A program made the position numbers and the translations under genes. A DNA stretch of 64,000 nt from Candidatus Endonucleibacter bathymodioli (GTDB lineage: Bacteria > Pseudomonadota > Gammaproteobacteria > Pseudomonadales > Endozoicomonadaceae): positions 1-64,000 of the forward strand of contig JASXSV010000003.1 of the NCBI GenBank assembly GCA_030674915.1, read 5' to 3'. Below are positions 31,042-41,938 of this stretch, one piece after another; the stretch's first letter is position 1, and each line of letters starts with the position of its first letter. The notes beneath the pieces are model-generated. The model was not told the DNA's origin. It did not search any database and worked only from the letters and a program-made list of their open reading frames with translations.

Positions 31042-32175
31042 ATGAAGATTTATCTAGTTGGCGGAGCCGTTAGAGATCGGTTGCTAGGCTTGGAAGTAAA
31101 AGATCGTGACTGGGTCGTGGTTGGAGCAACGCCAGAGGCAATGATCGCAAATGGATATCGGCCTGTTGGAAAAGATTTCCCTGTTTTTTTACACCCAGAG
31201 ACCCATGAAGAATATGCCTTGGCAAGAACCGAACGTAAATCTGGACACGGTTATAGAGGTTTTGTCTTTTATACATCCCCTGAAATTTCCCTTGAAGAAG
31301 ATCTAATACGTAGAGATCTTACTATCAACGCCATGGCGCAGGACAAGGAAGGCAATATTTTTGACCCTTTTGGAGGCCAGAAAGATCTTGAAAATCACAC
31401 GTTAAGGCATGTGTCGTCAGCATTTTCAGAAGATCCTCTAAGGGTGTTAAGATTAGCGCGCTTTGCTGCCAGATTTCATCATGCAGGATTTTCCGCTGCC
31501 AATGAAACCATGGAGCTGATGAAGCAAATGGTGAAAATTGGGGAGGTTAATCACCTTCTATCCGAACGAGTCTGGCAGGAAACAGCCAGGGCATTGATGG
31601 AACCCTCTCCAGAAATTTATTTTAAAATACTGATGACCTGTGAGGCATTGCAAATTATAATGCCTGCATGGAGTCGTCTTATATCAGATACTTATACTCT
31701 TCCAGCGCTAAAACATGCAGTAATCCATAAAGAAGGTTATCACGTCCGTTTTGCCTGTCTATTCCCTCCCAGCGAATCTGTCAGTACTAAACAGCTCAAA
31801 GTATTTTGCAGGGACATCACATTCCCTACAGAAATGGCAGAACTAGCACTGCTAATTAATGAGCATATGCTTGCCTTGATCTCTATTCAAAAAAACACGA
31901 CAGCAACCGAACTTGTCGGTCTGTTTCAAAAAACAGATGCATATCGTAAGCCTGACCGTTTCAAGAATGCTTTGGCTAGCAGTTATCATTTAGCTTTGGT
32001 CTCGGGAGAATATATGCAAGAGCGGCGCATAAAAAAATTACTTCAATGTCTTTACCTCTGTCGTTCGATAAGCTCAAAGCCGATACTCGCTCAAGGATAT
32101 AAAGGTAAAGATATCGGTAAACAACTACAAGTTGAGAGGGTCAAGCAAGTTAGCGATTTCTTAAGCCAACAGTAG
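31042..32175 (+). CDS. cca: CCA-adding tRNA nucleotidyltransferase
   Basis: Adds or repairs the 3' CCA of tRNAs. A class II nucleotidyltransferase with the signature LVGGAVRDRLLG and metal-binding Asp21/Asp23 (KDRDW), then ALARTERKSGHGYRGF, EEDLIRRDLTINAMA, and RVLRLARFAARF. 377 residues, shorter than the 412 of E. coli because the C-terminal HD phosphohydrolase part is absent or reduced. It faces folB convergently. Confidence 0.95.
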   Translation: MKIYLVGGAVRDRLLGLEVKDRDWVVVGATPEAMIANGYRPVGKDFPVFLHPETHEEYALARTERKSGHGYRGFVFYTSPEISLEEDLIRRDLTINAMAQDKEGNIFDPFGGQKDLENHTLRHVSSAFSEDPLRVLRLARFAARFHHAGFSAANETMELMKQMVKIGEVNHLLSERVWQETARALMEPSPEIYFKILMTCEALQIIMPAWSRLISDTYTLPALKHAVIHKEGYHVRFACLFPPSESVSTKQLKVFCRDITFPTEMAELALLINEHMLALISIQKNTTATELVGLFQKTDAYRKPDRFKNALASSYHLALVSGEYMQERRIKKLLQCLYLCRSISSKPILAQGYKGKDIGKQLQVERVKQVSDFLSQQ

Positions 32176-32227
32176 TATTGACTTCCTATAAATATATTCT
32201 GTACCTGCTTTATTGAAGGTGGGGCGT

Positions 32228-32332
32228 TAACCGCTCTCACTCACTAAACGCACCTGCTGTTTGTTTATAGAGTCATGGAACTTCCTTCGTTTGTTTGTCG
32301 TCTGCTCGCACTTTCAGTGGTAATGGGTATCG
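32228..32332 (+). repeat. Long copy of the dispersed intergenic repeat
   Basis: About 105 bases in the cca-folB spacer. The first part (gctctcactcac) aligns with 48922 and 52820; the last part (ctttcagtggtaatgggtat, 32311-32330) is the shared core. It shows the full unit may be near 100 bases. Confidence 0.5.
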
Positions 32333-32352
32333 AGTTTCACAAAGCAGAGAAG

Positions 32353-32712
32353 TTACATCTGCTCTCTGCATCGCTCACACCAGACACTAGCCATGGCTCC
32401 TGTAAGAGCCTGCGGTTTACGAATACGAATAGCAACATTGCGGATAGATGATTGGTTGCCAAAAAGTAATTTGATAATGCCGCCAGCAAGCGCCTCTAAT
32501 AACTTATACTGGGAACTTTCACAAAACGATCGTACCATTTTACTGATAACGTTATAGTCCAATACATCACATAGTTCATCACTATCGAAGGCTTGAGAAA
32601 AATCAGTACCAAGTTCTAGGTCAATAACCAGAGGTTGAGGGGCATCGTGCTCAAAGTCATAGACGCCAATGATTGCTCCGACCTTCAGACCTGTAATATA
32701 AACCTTATCCAT
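32353..32712 (-). CDS. folB: Dihydroneopterin aldolase
   Basis: Folate pathway enzyme converting dihydroneopterin to hydroxymethyl-dihydropterin. 119 residues, normal length. Family motifs are VYITGLKVGAIIGVYDFE (general-base Glu region), LDYNVISKMVRSF, LLEALAGGI and the Lys in IRIRKPQAL. It follows tsaD; plsY, which often sits between them in Pseudomonas-like genomes, is not here. Confidence 0.95.
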   Translation of the reverse strand: MDKVYITGLKVGAIIGVYDFEHDAPQPLVIDLELGTDFSQAFDSDELCDVLDYNVISKMVRSFCESSQYKLLEALAGGIIKLLFGNQSSIRNVAIRIRKPQALTGAMASVWCERCREQM

Positions 32713-32765
32713 TTTTACTGCCTGAGAGATTGACTTGGGCTTTTCAAAAAAATATGGACTTTGCT

Positions 32766-32789
32766 ATTTTTGCTCTTTCAAGCAAAAAT
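32766..32789. terminator. AT-rich hairpin between tsaD and folB
   Basis: ATTTTTGC at 32766-32773 and its complement at 32782-32789 enclose an eight-base loop. The stem is weak, and whether it ends tsaD transcription is uncertain. Confidence 0.3.
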
Positions 32790-32798
32790 ACTCTTTTC

Positions 32799-33824
32799 TT
32801 AAATAGGCTCCAGCGTTTCTATTGGCCACCGAGGGACTGGTATTACAGACAAGCTTTCATGCTGCCCAGCCATTAGGCGTTGGCAGCCAGCATAAGCTAT
32901 CATGGCGCCATTATCCGTACAAAACTCTAAGCGAGCATAACGTAAGATCGCCCCCTCGCCGCGGACCATAGACTCAAGAGCTTGTCTCAACGGGAAGTTA
33001 GCGCTAACGCCACCAGCAATAATTAACTGTTTTAACCCTGTTTGTCGCAAGGCTCGACGGCACTTTAGTGTCAGCGTATCCACCGCGGCTTCTTCAAACG
33101 CTAGGGCAATATCTGCTCTATCCTGATCATCAAAGCAGCCCTCTTGTTTACATTTTGCCACTGTATTTAGAGTAAAGGTTTTTAAACCACTAAAACTGAA
33201 GTCTAGACCAGGCCGGTTCGTCATAGGCCGAGGAAAGCGGAAGCGGCCAGACACACCATTGGTAGCAAGCTGAGATACCAGAGGTCCACCAGGGTAACCC
33301 ATTCCTAGCATGGCTGCCGCTTTATCAAATGCCTCGCCGACAGCGTCATCAACAGATTCGCCAAGTAACTGATAACGACCTATACCATCAACCCAAATCA
33401 ATTGTGTATGCCCACCAGACACGAGTAAAGCCAAGAAAGGAAAAGTAGGTGGTTCGTCTTCCAACATTGGGGCTAATAGATGCCCTTCCATATGATGAAT
33501 TCCAATTGCCGGAACCCCCCATGCCCAGGCTAAAGCCCTTCCTGTACAAGCTCCAACCATCAGAGCACCAATCAGTCCAGGTCCTTTAGTGAATGCTACT
33601 CCATCAATAGCACTTTTGCTTATATTCGCGCTTTTAAGAGCCTTGTTAATAAGGGGGATAATCCTGCAAATATGATCTCTTGATGCAAGTTCAGGGACAA
33701 CGCCGCCATAGTCCGTATGCATGTCTGTTTGGCTATATAGCTCGTCGCTTAGTAAACCATTTTTGCTATCATAAAGGGCTATCCCTGTTTCATCACAAGA
33801 TGTTTCTATCCCAAGAGTTATCAT
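32799..33824 (-). CDS. tsaD: tRNA threonylcarbamoyltransferase TsaD
   Basis: Installs t6A37 on ANN-decoding tRNAs with TsaB/TsaE. The start [14 protein letters not shown] at 33824 is preferred; the frame opens two codons earlier with TTG. About 341 residues. ASKHA fold with iron-binding His pair in [12 protein letters not shown], substrate loop [10 protein letters not shown], and [11 protein letters not shown]. Divergent from rpsU, a classical arrangement. Confidence 0.97.
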   Translation of the reverse strand: MITLGIETSCDETGIALYDSKNGLLSDELYSQTDMHTDYGGVVPELASRDHICRIIPLINKALKSANISKSAIDGVAFTKGPGLIGALMVGACTGRALAWAWGVPAIGIHHMEGHLLAPMLEDEPPTFPFLALLVSGGHTQLIWVDGIGRYQLLGESVDDAVGEAFDKAAAMLGMGYPGGPLVSQLATNGVSGRFRFPRPMTNRPGLDFSFSGLKTFTLNTVAKCKQEGCFDDQDRADIALAFEEAAVDTLTLKCRRALRQTGLKQLIIAGGVSANFPLRQALESMVRGEGAILRYARLEFCTDNGAMIAYAGCQRLMAGQHESLSVIPVPRWPIETLEPI

Positions 33825-34051
33825 GAGCAAGAGCCACGTGTATTGCTAACAGAGGGCGAAAGTATGGCACAAAAAGAGTTAGTGCTGTGCATGAGTGCTA
33901 GGGTTTTGCATTTTTCCTCAATTACCTATAGAATCCACTAACGTTGATAATGCGGCTAATATGAGGCTGGCTTTGTTTTTGCGTGTCATCAAAGATCTTG
34001 TATTTAAGGCCTTTAATAATGCAATTTAACAAGTGTAGCCAAAACATCTCA

Positions 34052-34080
34052 GCATTTTCAAGTGCCACGAGTATAAATTA
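34052..34080 (+). repeat. Dispersed intergenic repeat copy upstream of rpsU
   Basis: attttcaagtgccacgagta matches the repeat core moderately. It ends about 30 bases before the rpsU start, so it lies in the rpsU leader/promoter region. Confidence 0.35.
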
Positions 34081-34111
34081 ATCATGTTTTGTATAGGAAA
34101 GTGAGCTCTGC

Positions 34112-34327
34112 ATGCCTACTGTCAAAGTTAAAGAGAATGAACCATTTGATATAGCACTGCGCCGATTCAAGCGCTCCTGTGAAAAAGCTGGCGTTTTAGC
34201 AGAAGTGCGTAGACGTGAGTACTACGAAAAACCAACTTCTGTCCGCAAGCGCAAAGCAGCTGCTGCGGTCAAGCGTCATTTAAAGAAACTACAGCGTGAA
34301 CATCGTCGTCGGGAGCGTCTGTATTAA
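34112..34327 (+). CDS. rpsU: Ribosomal protein S21
   Basis: A 71-residue small-subunit protein, the exact family length. It aids mRNA start-site recognition on the 30S platform. It reads [20 protein letters not shown], with a very basic tail ending [15 protein letters not shown] lies upstream of the ATG. First gene of the macromolecular-synthesis operon with dnaG and rpoD. Confidence 0.98.
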   Translation: MPTVKVKENEPFDIALRRFKRSCEKAGVLAEVRRREYYEKPTSVRKRKAAAAVKRHLKKLQREHRRRERLY

Positions 34328-34429
34328 CTGCATTAGAGCTACTTTACGATAATATTAAGAGCAAGTCGTAGGCTGAGAATCTAGCCGACATTTCTTACTG
34401 TCATCCTGAAAAGTTGGCGAGCATTAGAT

Positions 34430-34884
34430 AATGCCAAGTTAAAGAGCAATTGATGGAAGCTATGAAATAATCCTTACTCAACCGTAATAAGGCTTGGCTT
34501 GGAGCAATAAAATTCGCACTGGCAGAGCTTCAACAGGTTGCCATTGATGAAAAAATACCAATAACAAACGTGCTCTTGGCATATTAGCTAAGATGGTAAA
34601 GTGGCGGTGGGATGCCATTAAGTAGTTCGAGTCTGCAGGATGCATGGAACTTTCTGATAAAGAAAGTATGGATCTTGAAATACTGAAGTAGTTTCTATCA
34701 GGCAGTGGTCTGAATTATCTTTCGCTCAGATGGTTACTCCGGCTATTGCTGAGACTGGTGCGTATAAAGTGTGCGCGATATGGGGAAAGTGAGGGCTATT
34801 GTCAACCCCGAAGCAAGGGGTGTGAGGATATGTCTGTTATCAGCAGCATTGTTAATGTTCACGTTAAGCTAAGGGATCTCTGAT
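34430..34884 (+). pseudogene. yqeY: Broken yqeY (GatB/YqeY domain) gene
   Basis: Pieces in shifting frames read KEQLMEAMK, AIKFALAELQQVAIDEKIP, LGILAKMVKW, FESAGCMELSDKESMDLEIL, and VRDMGKV, in the right order and spacing for the approximately 150-residue GatB/YqeY protein. In-frame stops (for example after EAMK and inside AIK*FESAG) and frameshifts break it. It lies exactly where yqeY sits in the rpsU-yqeY-dnaG-rpoD order of Pseudomonas-like bacteria. YqeY is a tRNA-amidotransferase-like protein of unclear role. Confidence 0.85.
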
Positions 34885-35206
34885 TAAAGCCACTTTCGTA
34901 ATCCCAGCGGAGGCGTGGGTCCAGTAAAATCAATACCCTATAGATTCCTTCCCGTGCGAGAATAACCTTGTTCAGAGGTTCCCTAAGGAGCCAGCAAACA
35001 AACTCATTGTTTTGCTTTCTGAGCTAATTTGGACAATTTTTTATTTATAGAGTGCAACGCTAAAAACGACGTAATATCACCTTTTACTAAGAACTAATCA
35101 TTACTTTAAGTTTGAGATATGCACGTCACCCTTTAGGGCGTATGAACTAATCATAATCACTTATTTCTCATTTGGAGCTTGGAGTAGTCACGGTTGTCAA
35201 CGCCTG

Positions 35207-35240
35207 ACACCTTCAATGGGCGCTGATGTATACTAGAGAT
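35207..35240 (+). repeat. Dispersed intergenic repeat copy upstream of dnaG
   Basis: caccttcaatgggcgctgat core, about 65 bases before the dnaG start. The surrounding stretch 34885-35304 shows no gene. Confidence 0.5.
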
Positions 35241-35304
35241 CTGTCGACGAATGAAACCTGTGTTACCATAGGTTACCACCACAAACACGGCTCCTGACAC
35301 CATC

Positions 35305-37224
35305 ATGGCTGGACGCATACCGCAACACTTTATTGACGACCTGCTAACAAGAGTTGATATCATTGATATCATTGATAGCAGGGTTAAATTAAAAAAAACT
35401 GGTCGCAACTACTCTGCGTGTTGTCCCTTTCATAAAGAAAAAACCCCTTCATTCTCTGTCAGCCCTGAAAAACAGTTTTATTACTGTTTTGGTTGTGGCG
35501 CCAGCGGGAATGTTTTAGGTTTCATCATGGAGTTTGATCATCTGGACTTCCCGGCGGCTATTGATGATCTTGCTGGGCAGCTAGGGTTAGAAGTTCCTAG
35601 GGAGCAAGACTGCAACCAGTCAGAGCGACCAAACTATACAAACCTGTATAATATAATGGAGCAGGCGGCAGAATTCTTCCAGCAGCAGCTGCGTCACAGT
35701 GAGCGATCCTCTCAAGCTATTCAATACTTAAAGCATCGAGGACTAACGGGAGAGTTAGCCCATCAGTTTGGCATAGGTTATGCCCCTTCTGGCTGGAATA
35801 ATCTGCAAAACTATTTTGGCAATAACCGCGAAAAAGAACAAGACCTGGTTCAGTCCGGGTTGCTAGTTGAGAATGAAAATAATAAGCGCACATATGATCG
35901 GTTTAGGGATCGAGTCATGTTCCCAATTCGTGATAGAAGGGGGCGCGTTATTGCCTTTGGAGGGAGAGTGTTGGGAGATGACAAGCCGAAGTACTTAAAC
36001 TCCCCTGAAACACCAATTTTCCAGAAAAGCAAAGAGTTATATGGTCTGTATGAGGCAAAAAAAGCTACCAGATCCTTGACGCAAATTATTGTGGTAGAAG
36101 GATATATGGATGTTGTTGCACTTACTCAGCAGGGGTTAACAAATAGCGTGGCAACTTTAGGCACAGCAACAACGAAAGACCATACGCAAATCTTATTTAA
36201 GACCTGTCATGAGATACTATTCTGTTTTGATGGCGACGATGCTGGACGGCGAGCCGCATGGCGTGCACTGGAGTCGACCCTCGCCTATATGGAAGATGGT
36301 CGGCAAGCGAGATTTCTATTTTTACCCCAAGGGGAAGACCCGGATAGCATGGTCAGGAAGGAGGGCTCTGACGCATTTAAAGCTCGTCTGCAGTCAGATG
36401 CGCTTAGTCTTGACGCTTTTCTGTTTAAGGAGCTTGGAAATAACTTGGATCTTAATGCTATGGATGGCAGGGCAAGGTTAGCAAAACTGGCTCGTCCTCA
36501 TATTGATCTACTGCCAAAAGGTGTTTTTAAGCAACTAGTTCTGCAAAAGTTGTCTAGCCTGACTGGGCTTGAAGCCGAATACTTCACAAAGCACCTGTCA
36601 GTAGAAGATGCACCAAAAGTAACAGAATCTACATCTAGATCTGTAAACATGGGGTCTCAGCATGACACTTATGAAGTGGGGTCTCCTCATTTCACTCCAA
36701 GGCCTTTTTCTCAAAATAGTAGGCCGACTCCATCCCCCTTAATGGAGGCCCGTAGAAAACCTGCGAGTAAAATCAATAGTGCTGGTTACGCTATACGTCA
36801 GCTGTTGCTTAATACTAGATTGGCAGACAACGTTGATAATATTAAAGATTTGCGTCAACACAATTCTCAGGATAATTTGTTATTGGTTAAAGTGCTTGAG
36901 ATTTTACAAAGGACTCCTGGGCTTTCTCCAATAACACTGATAGCGCAGGAGCACGATACCAAGACAGGTCAGCGTCTACAAGAGTTGGCCATATTTGATT
37001 TGGGTATGACTGCCAATGAAAAGGAGTTTCACGACACGCTCGATCACATCCGGATTCAAGCTCAAAAAAATGATCAAAAACACATAGAAGAAACATTAAA
37101 GAAAGAATTGAGTGTCACGAGTATTTCACAGGTAAATGCCCAGCAGCGAAGAGAGTTACAACATTTTTTTGATCAGAAACGGCAACAATTTCGTGTAGTT
37201 AGAGATGATATAAAAAAAAAATAA
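35305..37224 (+). CDS. dnaG: DNA primase
   Basis: Synthesises RNA primers for replication with DnaB helicase. CHC2 zinc-binding domain (CCPFHKEKTPSFSVSP and YYCFGCGASGN, residues 39-65), TOPRIM catalytic core (VVEGYMDV; CFDGDDAGRRAA), then a variable linker (about 430-490, Ser/Pro-rich) and the C-terminal helicase-binding domain. 639 residues, longer than the 581 of E. coli mainly in the linker. The ribosome-binding site is weak. Followed by rpoD after a 435-base gap. Confidence 0.98.
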   Translation: MAGRIPQHFIDDLLTRVDIIDIIDSRVKLKKTGRNYSACCPFHKEKTPSFSVSPEKQFYYCFGCGASGNVLGFIMEFDHLDFPAAIDDLAGQLGLEVPREQDCNQSERPNYTNLYNIMEQAAEFFQQQLRHSERSSQAIQYLKHRGLTGELAHQFGIGYAPSGWNNLQNYFGNNREKEQDLVQSGLLVENENNKRTYDRFRDRVMFPIRDRRGRVIAFGGRVLGDDKPKYLNSPETPIFQKSKELYGLYEAKKATRSLTQIIVVEGYMDVVALTQQGLTNSVATLGTATTKDHTQILFKTCHEILFCFDGDDAGRRAAWRALESTLAYMEDGRQARFLFLPQGEDPDSMVRKEGSDAFKARLQSDALSLDAFLFKELGNNLDLNAMDGRARLAKLARPHIDLLPKGVFKQLVLQKLSSLTGLEAEYFTKHLSVEDAPKVTESTSRSVNMGSQHDTYEVGSPHFTPRPFSQNSRPTPSPLMEARRKPASKINSAGYAIRQLLLNTRLADNVDNIKDLRQHNSQDNLLLVKVLEILQRTPGLSPITLIAQEHDTKTGQRLQELAIFDLGMTANEKEFHDTLDHIRIQAQKNDQKHIEETLKKELSVTSISQVNAQQRRELQHFFDQKRQQFRVVRDDIKKK

Positions 37225-37659
37225 CTGCATCATAACAAATATTAGGTATACTTTATTTTCATGGCGTGTGTTCACGGTGTGTTTTACTGTCTCCATGCTC
37301 AATGTGAGGTTTGATCGTATTTTAGAACCCCATAAAGTTGCAATTCGTACGGACAAACAGCAATTAGCTTTTTTGTTCTGTCTTGAAATAACGACTTATT
37401 GTTTGAGCAAGAATATATTTTAGACTTAACACTGTGGTTGGCGTATATGTGTATAAAGGCATGGAAAAATCATGTTTTTCATTTCCTATTTCAAAATACT
37501 AGGAGCGACGAGTCTATGTTATGGATAGCATCTAGGAAACTCGTTCCGTCAGTAGTTGGTATTAAATGGAAGTTGACTTTGCTCATGAGATACGCTTGTC
37601 AGCTGATGTGTTATGTTTTATGTCCAGCACCTCACTTTCGCTGTTGTTAAAGGGTTGAT
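37225..37659 (+). other. dnaG-rpoD spacer
   Basis: 435 bases with no gene that I can support; the small frame at 37399-37650 has no signal of coding. It may carry a separate rpoD promoter, but no box is convincing. Confidence 0.5.
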
Positions 37660-39489
37660 ATGTCAGCAAATTCTCAACAACAATCTCGATTAAAAGAGCT
37701 TATCAGCCGTGGTAAGGAACAGGGGTACCTGACTTACGCGGAGGTTAACGACCATCTGCCAGAAGGTATTTCCGATCCTGATCAGGTTGAAGATATCATT
37801 CGCATGATCAATGACATGGGTATCAGTGTCTACGAGATTGCGCCTGATGCTGATACTCTGTTAATGGCTGAAGCAAGTACCGACGAAGTAGCTGCAGAAG
37901 AAGCTGCTGCGGCTTTGGCTGCTGTCGAACAGGAAACTGGGCGAACCACTGATCCTGTGCGCATGTATATGAGGGAAATGGGTACAGTAGAGTTACTAAC
38001 TCGTGAAGGTGAAATCCAGATTGCGAAGCGCATTGAGGAAGGTTGGCGTGAAGTTACATCCTCTCTTGCATACTTCCCAGGGTCTGTGCAAATCATCATC
38101 GATGAGTATGATCGAATTGTTGCAGAGGAAGGGCGTCTTAACGATCTCATTAGCGGGTATATCGATCCTGATGAAGGGGTTGTCATAACAGTACAGACAG
38201 TGGTTAAGGGAATTAGTTCAGAAGGTCCTGTAAAGGTTAAAGTTGAAGGTAGTGATGCTAACGACGAGGATGAGGAAGACTCTGGAGGACTTGACCCGGA
38301 AGAGGCTAGCGAACGATTCGGAGCCTTGAGAGAAATACTAGACAAAACATCTGCGATCATTTCAGATAAAGGCATTACCAGTAAAGAAGCTATAGCCTCT
38401 CAAGCAGAGCTTTCTGATCTATTTGTAACATTCAAGCTGATTCCACGTGTTTTTGATCTTTTGGTATTTCGCATTCGCAATGCTCTCACTAATATTCGTA
38501 AAAACGAGAGAGCTATTATGCAGCTGTGCGTACGCCAAGCAAAAATGCCACGGAAAGTTTTTCTTAAAAGCTTCCTTGGTAATGAAATAGATCTAACATG
38601 GGTCGACTCTATCAGTGCAGTCTATGCAGGCAGCGTGGAAGAGTACCGTGTTGAAATCATTCGTGCCCAGAAGAAGCTGATCAATATAGAGAAAAAATTC
38701 CTTCTGACTTTGAATAAAATCAAGGATATCAGTCGCAAGATGTCTCTTGGTGAAGCCCGTGCTCGCAGGGCCAAAAAAGAGATGGTCGAGGCTAATCTGC
38801 GCTTGGTTATCTCTATTGCTAAAAAATATACCAATCGAGGATTGCAATTCCTTGATCTCATACAGGAAGGCAATATTGGTCTCATGAAAGCGGTAGATAA
38901 GTTCGAATACCGCCGAGGTTATAAGTTTTCCACATATGCAACATGGTGGATTAGACAGGCTATTACTCGTTCTATTGCTGATCAGGCAAGGACGATTCGT
39001 ATCCCTGTACACATGATTGAGACTATTAACAAGCTAAACCGAATTTCGAGGCAAATGCTTCAGGCAATGGGGCGAGAGGCTACACCAGAAGAGCTTGCTA
39101 TTCGTATGGAGATGCCGGAAGACAAAGTGCGTAAGGTGCTTAAAATTTCCAAAGAGCCGATTTCAATGGAAACACCGATCGGAGATGATGATGATTCTCA
39201 TCTTGGTGACTTTATAGAAGACGCAATAATGAAATCACCTATAGATCGAGCTACGCGTTCTGGTCTGAAAGAGTCCACCCAGCAAGTGCTTTCCGGTTTA
39301 ACCACTCGAGAAGCAAAGGTTCTGCGCATGCGTTTTGGCATTGATATGAATACTGATCATACTCTTGAAGAGGTTGGCAAACAATTTGATGTTACTCGTG
39401 AACGTATTCGTCAGATTGAAGCTAAAGCTCTTCGAAAGCTGCGTCATCCTAGTCGCTCAGATCATCTACGTAGCTTTCTTGACGAGTAA
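37660..39489 (+). CDS. rpoD: RNA polymerase sigma factor RpoD (sigma-70)
   Basis: Primary sigma factor. 609 residues, close to the E. coli 613. Region 1.1 at the N-terminus ([24 protein letters not shown]); region 1.2 ([21 protein letters not shown]); an acidic non-conserved insert (residues about 190-210, [12 protein letters not shown]); region 2 ([36 protein letters not shown]); region 3; and region 4 ([37 protein letters not shown]). Last gene of the rpsU-dnaG-rpoD operon. Confidence 0.98.
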   Translation: MSANSQQQSRLKELISRGKEQGYLTYAEVNDHLPEGISDPDQVEDIIRMINDMGISVYEIAPDADTLLMAEASTDEVAAEEAAAALAAVEQETGRTTDPVRMYMREMGTVELLTREGEIQIAKRIEEGWREVTSSLAYFPGSVQIIIDEYDRIVAEEGRLNDLISGYIDPDEGVVITVQTVVKGISSEGPVKVKVEGSDANDEDEEDSGGLDPEEASERFGALREILDKTSAIISDKGITSKEAIASQAELSDLFVTFKLIPRVFDLLVFRIRNALTNIRKNERAIMQLCVRQAKMPRKVFLKSFLGNEIDLTWVDSISAVYAGSVEEYRVEIIRAQKKLINIEKKFLLTLNKIKDISRKMSLGEARARRAKKEMVEANLRLVISIAKKYTNRGLQFLDLIQEGNIGLMKAVDKFEYRRGYKFSTYATWWIRQAITRSIADQARTIRIPVHMIETINKLNRISRQMLQAMGREATPEELAIRMEMPEDKVRKVLKISKEPISMETPIGDDDDSHLGDFIEDAIMKSPIDRATRSGLKESTQQVLSGLTTREAKVLRMRFGIDMNTDHTLEEVGKQFDVTRERIRQIEAKALRKLRHPSRSDHLRSFLDE

Positions 39490-39689
39490 GTCTAGGCTTG
39501 AGCGTTGGTGAGAGGAGGCCAGGAGCTTGTCATTGTTTGAGTATTTTGAACAATAGTATCGTCTTTGCTGAGCGCTTGATGGAAATCCATGAGCTTCAAT
39601 GTAACGGATGGTTGGGGGTTGTATAAGGGATCTCTGAGCAAGTCTAATAAATGTGAGATAATACATCACACAAACAAATAGCATTGTCC

Positions 39690-40310
39690 TATGAAACAAA
39701 CAACTTTCGCATACTCAGAATACACCCATAAAAAGTTATCACTAAGCGTGAGTTCTTTCTAAATGAAATGGGAAAAACCGTACCATGGGTACGCCTGCTC
39801 AATATTATAGAACTTTACTATCCCCAGAAGGGCAAAGGTCGCCCACCAATGCCAATAGCAAGTATGTTGCGGATTTATTTCGGAGGTACTCGTTATCATA
39901 TCCTGCAGCAGATCCTGCCGTATACGATATAGACTGTATGCGTAGGTTTGAGCAACTTGAATTATCAGATGCCATACCTGATGAAATCAGCATACTTAAT
40001 TTCAACGACTAGTTGAAAAGCACCAGCTTAGTGCAACCATCTTTGCGGATATCAATCAATATCTTGTTGAAAAAGGCATCAAAGTATCTCAAGGCAGCAT
40101 GGTGGGTGGGACCATTATTCACGCTCTCAGCTCTACTAAAAATAAAGACAAAAAACACGGCAATGATATGAGTTCCACCCGTAGAAGCAACCAATATTAT
40201 TTTTGTTTTAATATGCACATAGGAACAGACATCATATACACAGCGCAACCGTCACACCGGCCAATGAAGCTGATGTTAACGAGTTACCCAAGTTAAAGGT
40301 GTGTCTATTT
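39690..40310 (+). pseudogene. IS5-family transposase relic (type 1)
   Basis: Frame pieces read MKQTTFAYSEYTHKK, then MRRFEQLELSDAIPDE and ILNF, LVEKHQLSATIFADINQYL, GGTIIHA, SSTKNKDKKHG and YFCFNMHIGTD. This is the N-terminal two thirds of the IS5-group transposase (MKQTTFA...). Stops and frameshifts disable it. It differs from the IS5 copies at 41111 and 60956. The C-terminal part was lost where the IS3 relic begins. Confidence 0.8.
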
Positions 40311-40329
40311 AAATTCCCGACCCCGTGGT

Positions 40330-41080
40330 AAGAAGATGGGAGTAGGGTGGTGCTGAGGCTGGATGGAGAGCCATTTGGTGGTAAGGTTAGTAAGAATACC
40401 AAAATCCATCAGGAAGACGTCGATCATCCTTATAGTCAGATCGGTGAGCCCTCGCTGGGCCGCGCTTTGTCAGTAAGCAAGTTCTCTATCATGGAAAAGT
40501 TGGTGTACGCCTAACTTTGATCGAACAACACCATTCAGAAGTATCCATTGTCAGGCAGTGTCTTTTGCTGGGCGTTTAGCGGTCAGATGTAATCACTTGT
40601 CCCAAAAGTGTCAGCCAGATGATCTTGAATTGAGGGTTCTGCTTGATGCGCAATACTTGGAAGCTCTGCGCTACTGATCCTGAAAGATACGTGCATTTTC
40701 AGGCTATTGGCTACCGCATAAGCAGGAAATGAGTTAGGCGATTGATGCGACGAATTGGGCCTTAGGTAATTCGCATCAGGCTAAGAATCAACTGGTTAAG
40801 TCGTCTAATTCTAGGTTGACGAGTATCTTACACAAAAGATGCTGCTTTCTGTATGGATGCCCTTGAGGAAGCTCCGGATCATATTGGTGTTCAGGATATT
40901 TCAGTTCTGATCCGGAGATCAGTTCACCGACGATGACTTTACAGGTGTTATCAAAGAGTAAGTATCAAGATCAGTATGGATGCAAAATTGCTACAGTGAT
41001 GATATTTTTGTTGAACGACTCTGGAATAGTGTAAGTATGAATGCGTCTACCTGAAAGAATTAAATAATGCTGTATAGTTA
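40330..41080 (+). pseudogene. IS3-family transposase relic (orfA end and orfB)
   Basis: Pieces in several frames read HPYSQIGEPSLGRAL (orfA end), LIEQHHSEVSIVRQCLLLGV (orfB start), and near the end DQFTDDDFTGVIKE, KISMDAK, DDIFVERLWNSV and ECVYLKELNNA, which is the DDE-core end of IS3 (IS407-type) orfB. The order is complete, but stops and frameshifts are frequent. Confidence 0.8.
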
Positions 41081-41938
41081 AAATAAAAATTGGAGTGTTA
41101 TTATTCAGTTGAGACCTTGCATGAGTCGCGCTAAACAACTGAAAATCAGGTATAATAAGCCTTGCATAATCAATGCCTTTCGGTGAAATTATGGTTTGGG
41201 AAAATCTGAAGCAACGCAGTATAGCAGATTTAATGCTGATTGATCACGATGCAGTGAAAGAACTCGACTCTATCCATGAGCTCATTGATTGGTCTCGCTT
41301 AGAGCATCACCTGAAAGATATACATTCAAGTGCTCGAGGCTAGAAGGCATGGTTGCCACTGATGATGTTTAAGGCACTGCTGCTGCAAAGTTGGTATAAA
41401 TTAAGCGATTCGGACCTAGAGAAACAACTTGCTCGCGATCTTTTATTTCGTTGATTTATTGCGCTCGACATTTCAGAGTCAGTGTCGGACCATAGTACTT
41501 TTTGGCGATTTAGACAGAAGCTCGATAAATTATTGCTTATGGATAAGCTGCTTCAAGAAATCAATTCCCAGCTTGTAGATTAAGGTCTTTATATTAAATC
41601 TGGAGGTATCAGTATTATTGACGCTAGCGTGATTGAGGCTAAACAGTGTCGTCTAAATAAGGATAAAAACAAGCACTCAACACAGGATCCTGACGCGAAG
41701 TGGAACGTGAAAGTCGGTTCTGACGGGAAGAGTAAAAATACCTACGGCTATAAAGCGCACATGAATGTCGATGAGGATGGGCTGATAAAATCGATCGGTT
41801 ACACAGCAGGAAATGTTCACGATTATAATTGTTTCACTGAGCTATTAGATGGCGAAGAGTCGTTTGTTTATGAGGATAGTGCCTATTCCAGCAAGAAGCA
41901 CAGTGAATGGCTGGATGATAGAAATATTGATAACAGAA

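Noticed and set aside
37399..37650. An 83-codon frame between dnaG and rpoD
   Set aside because: No ribosome-binding site, no recognisable features, and AT-rich intergenic composition.
38593..39012. A 139-codon minus-strand frame opposite rpoD
   Set aside because: Shadow of the strongly conserved rpoD region 2.
40009..40296. Short frames on both strands near the IS5 type 1 relic
   Set aside because: The plus-strand one is a piece of the IS5 transposase relic and the minus-strand one is its shadow; neither is an independent gene.
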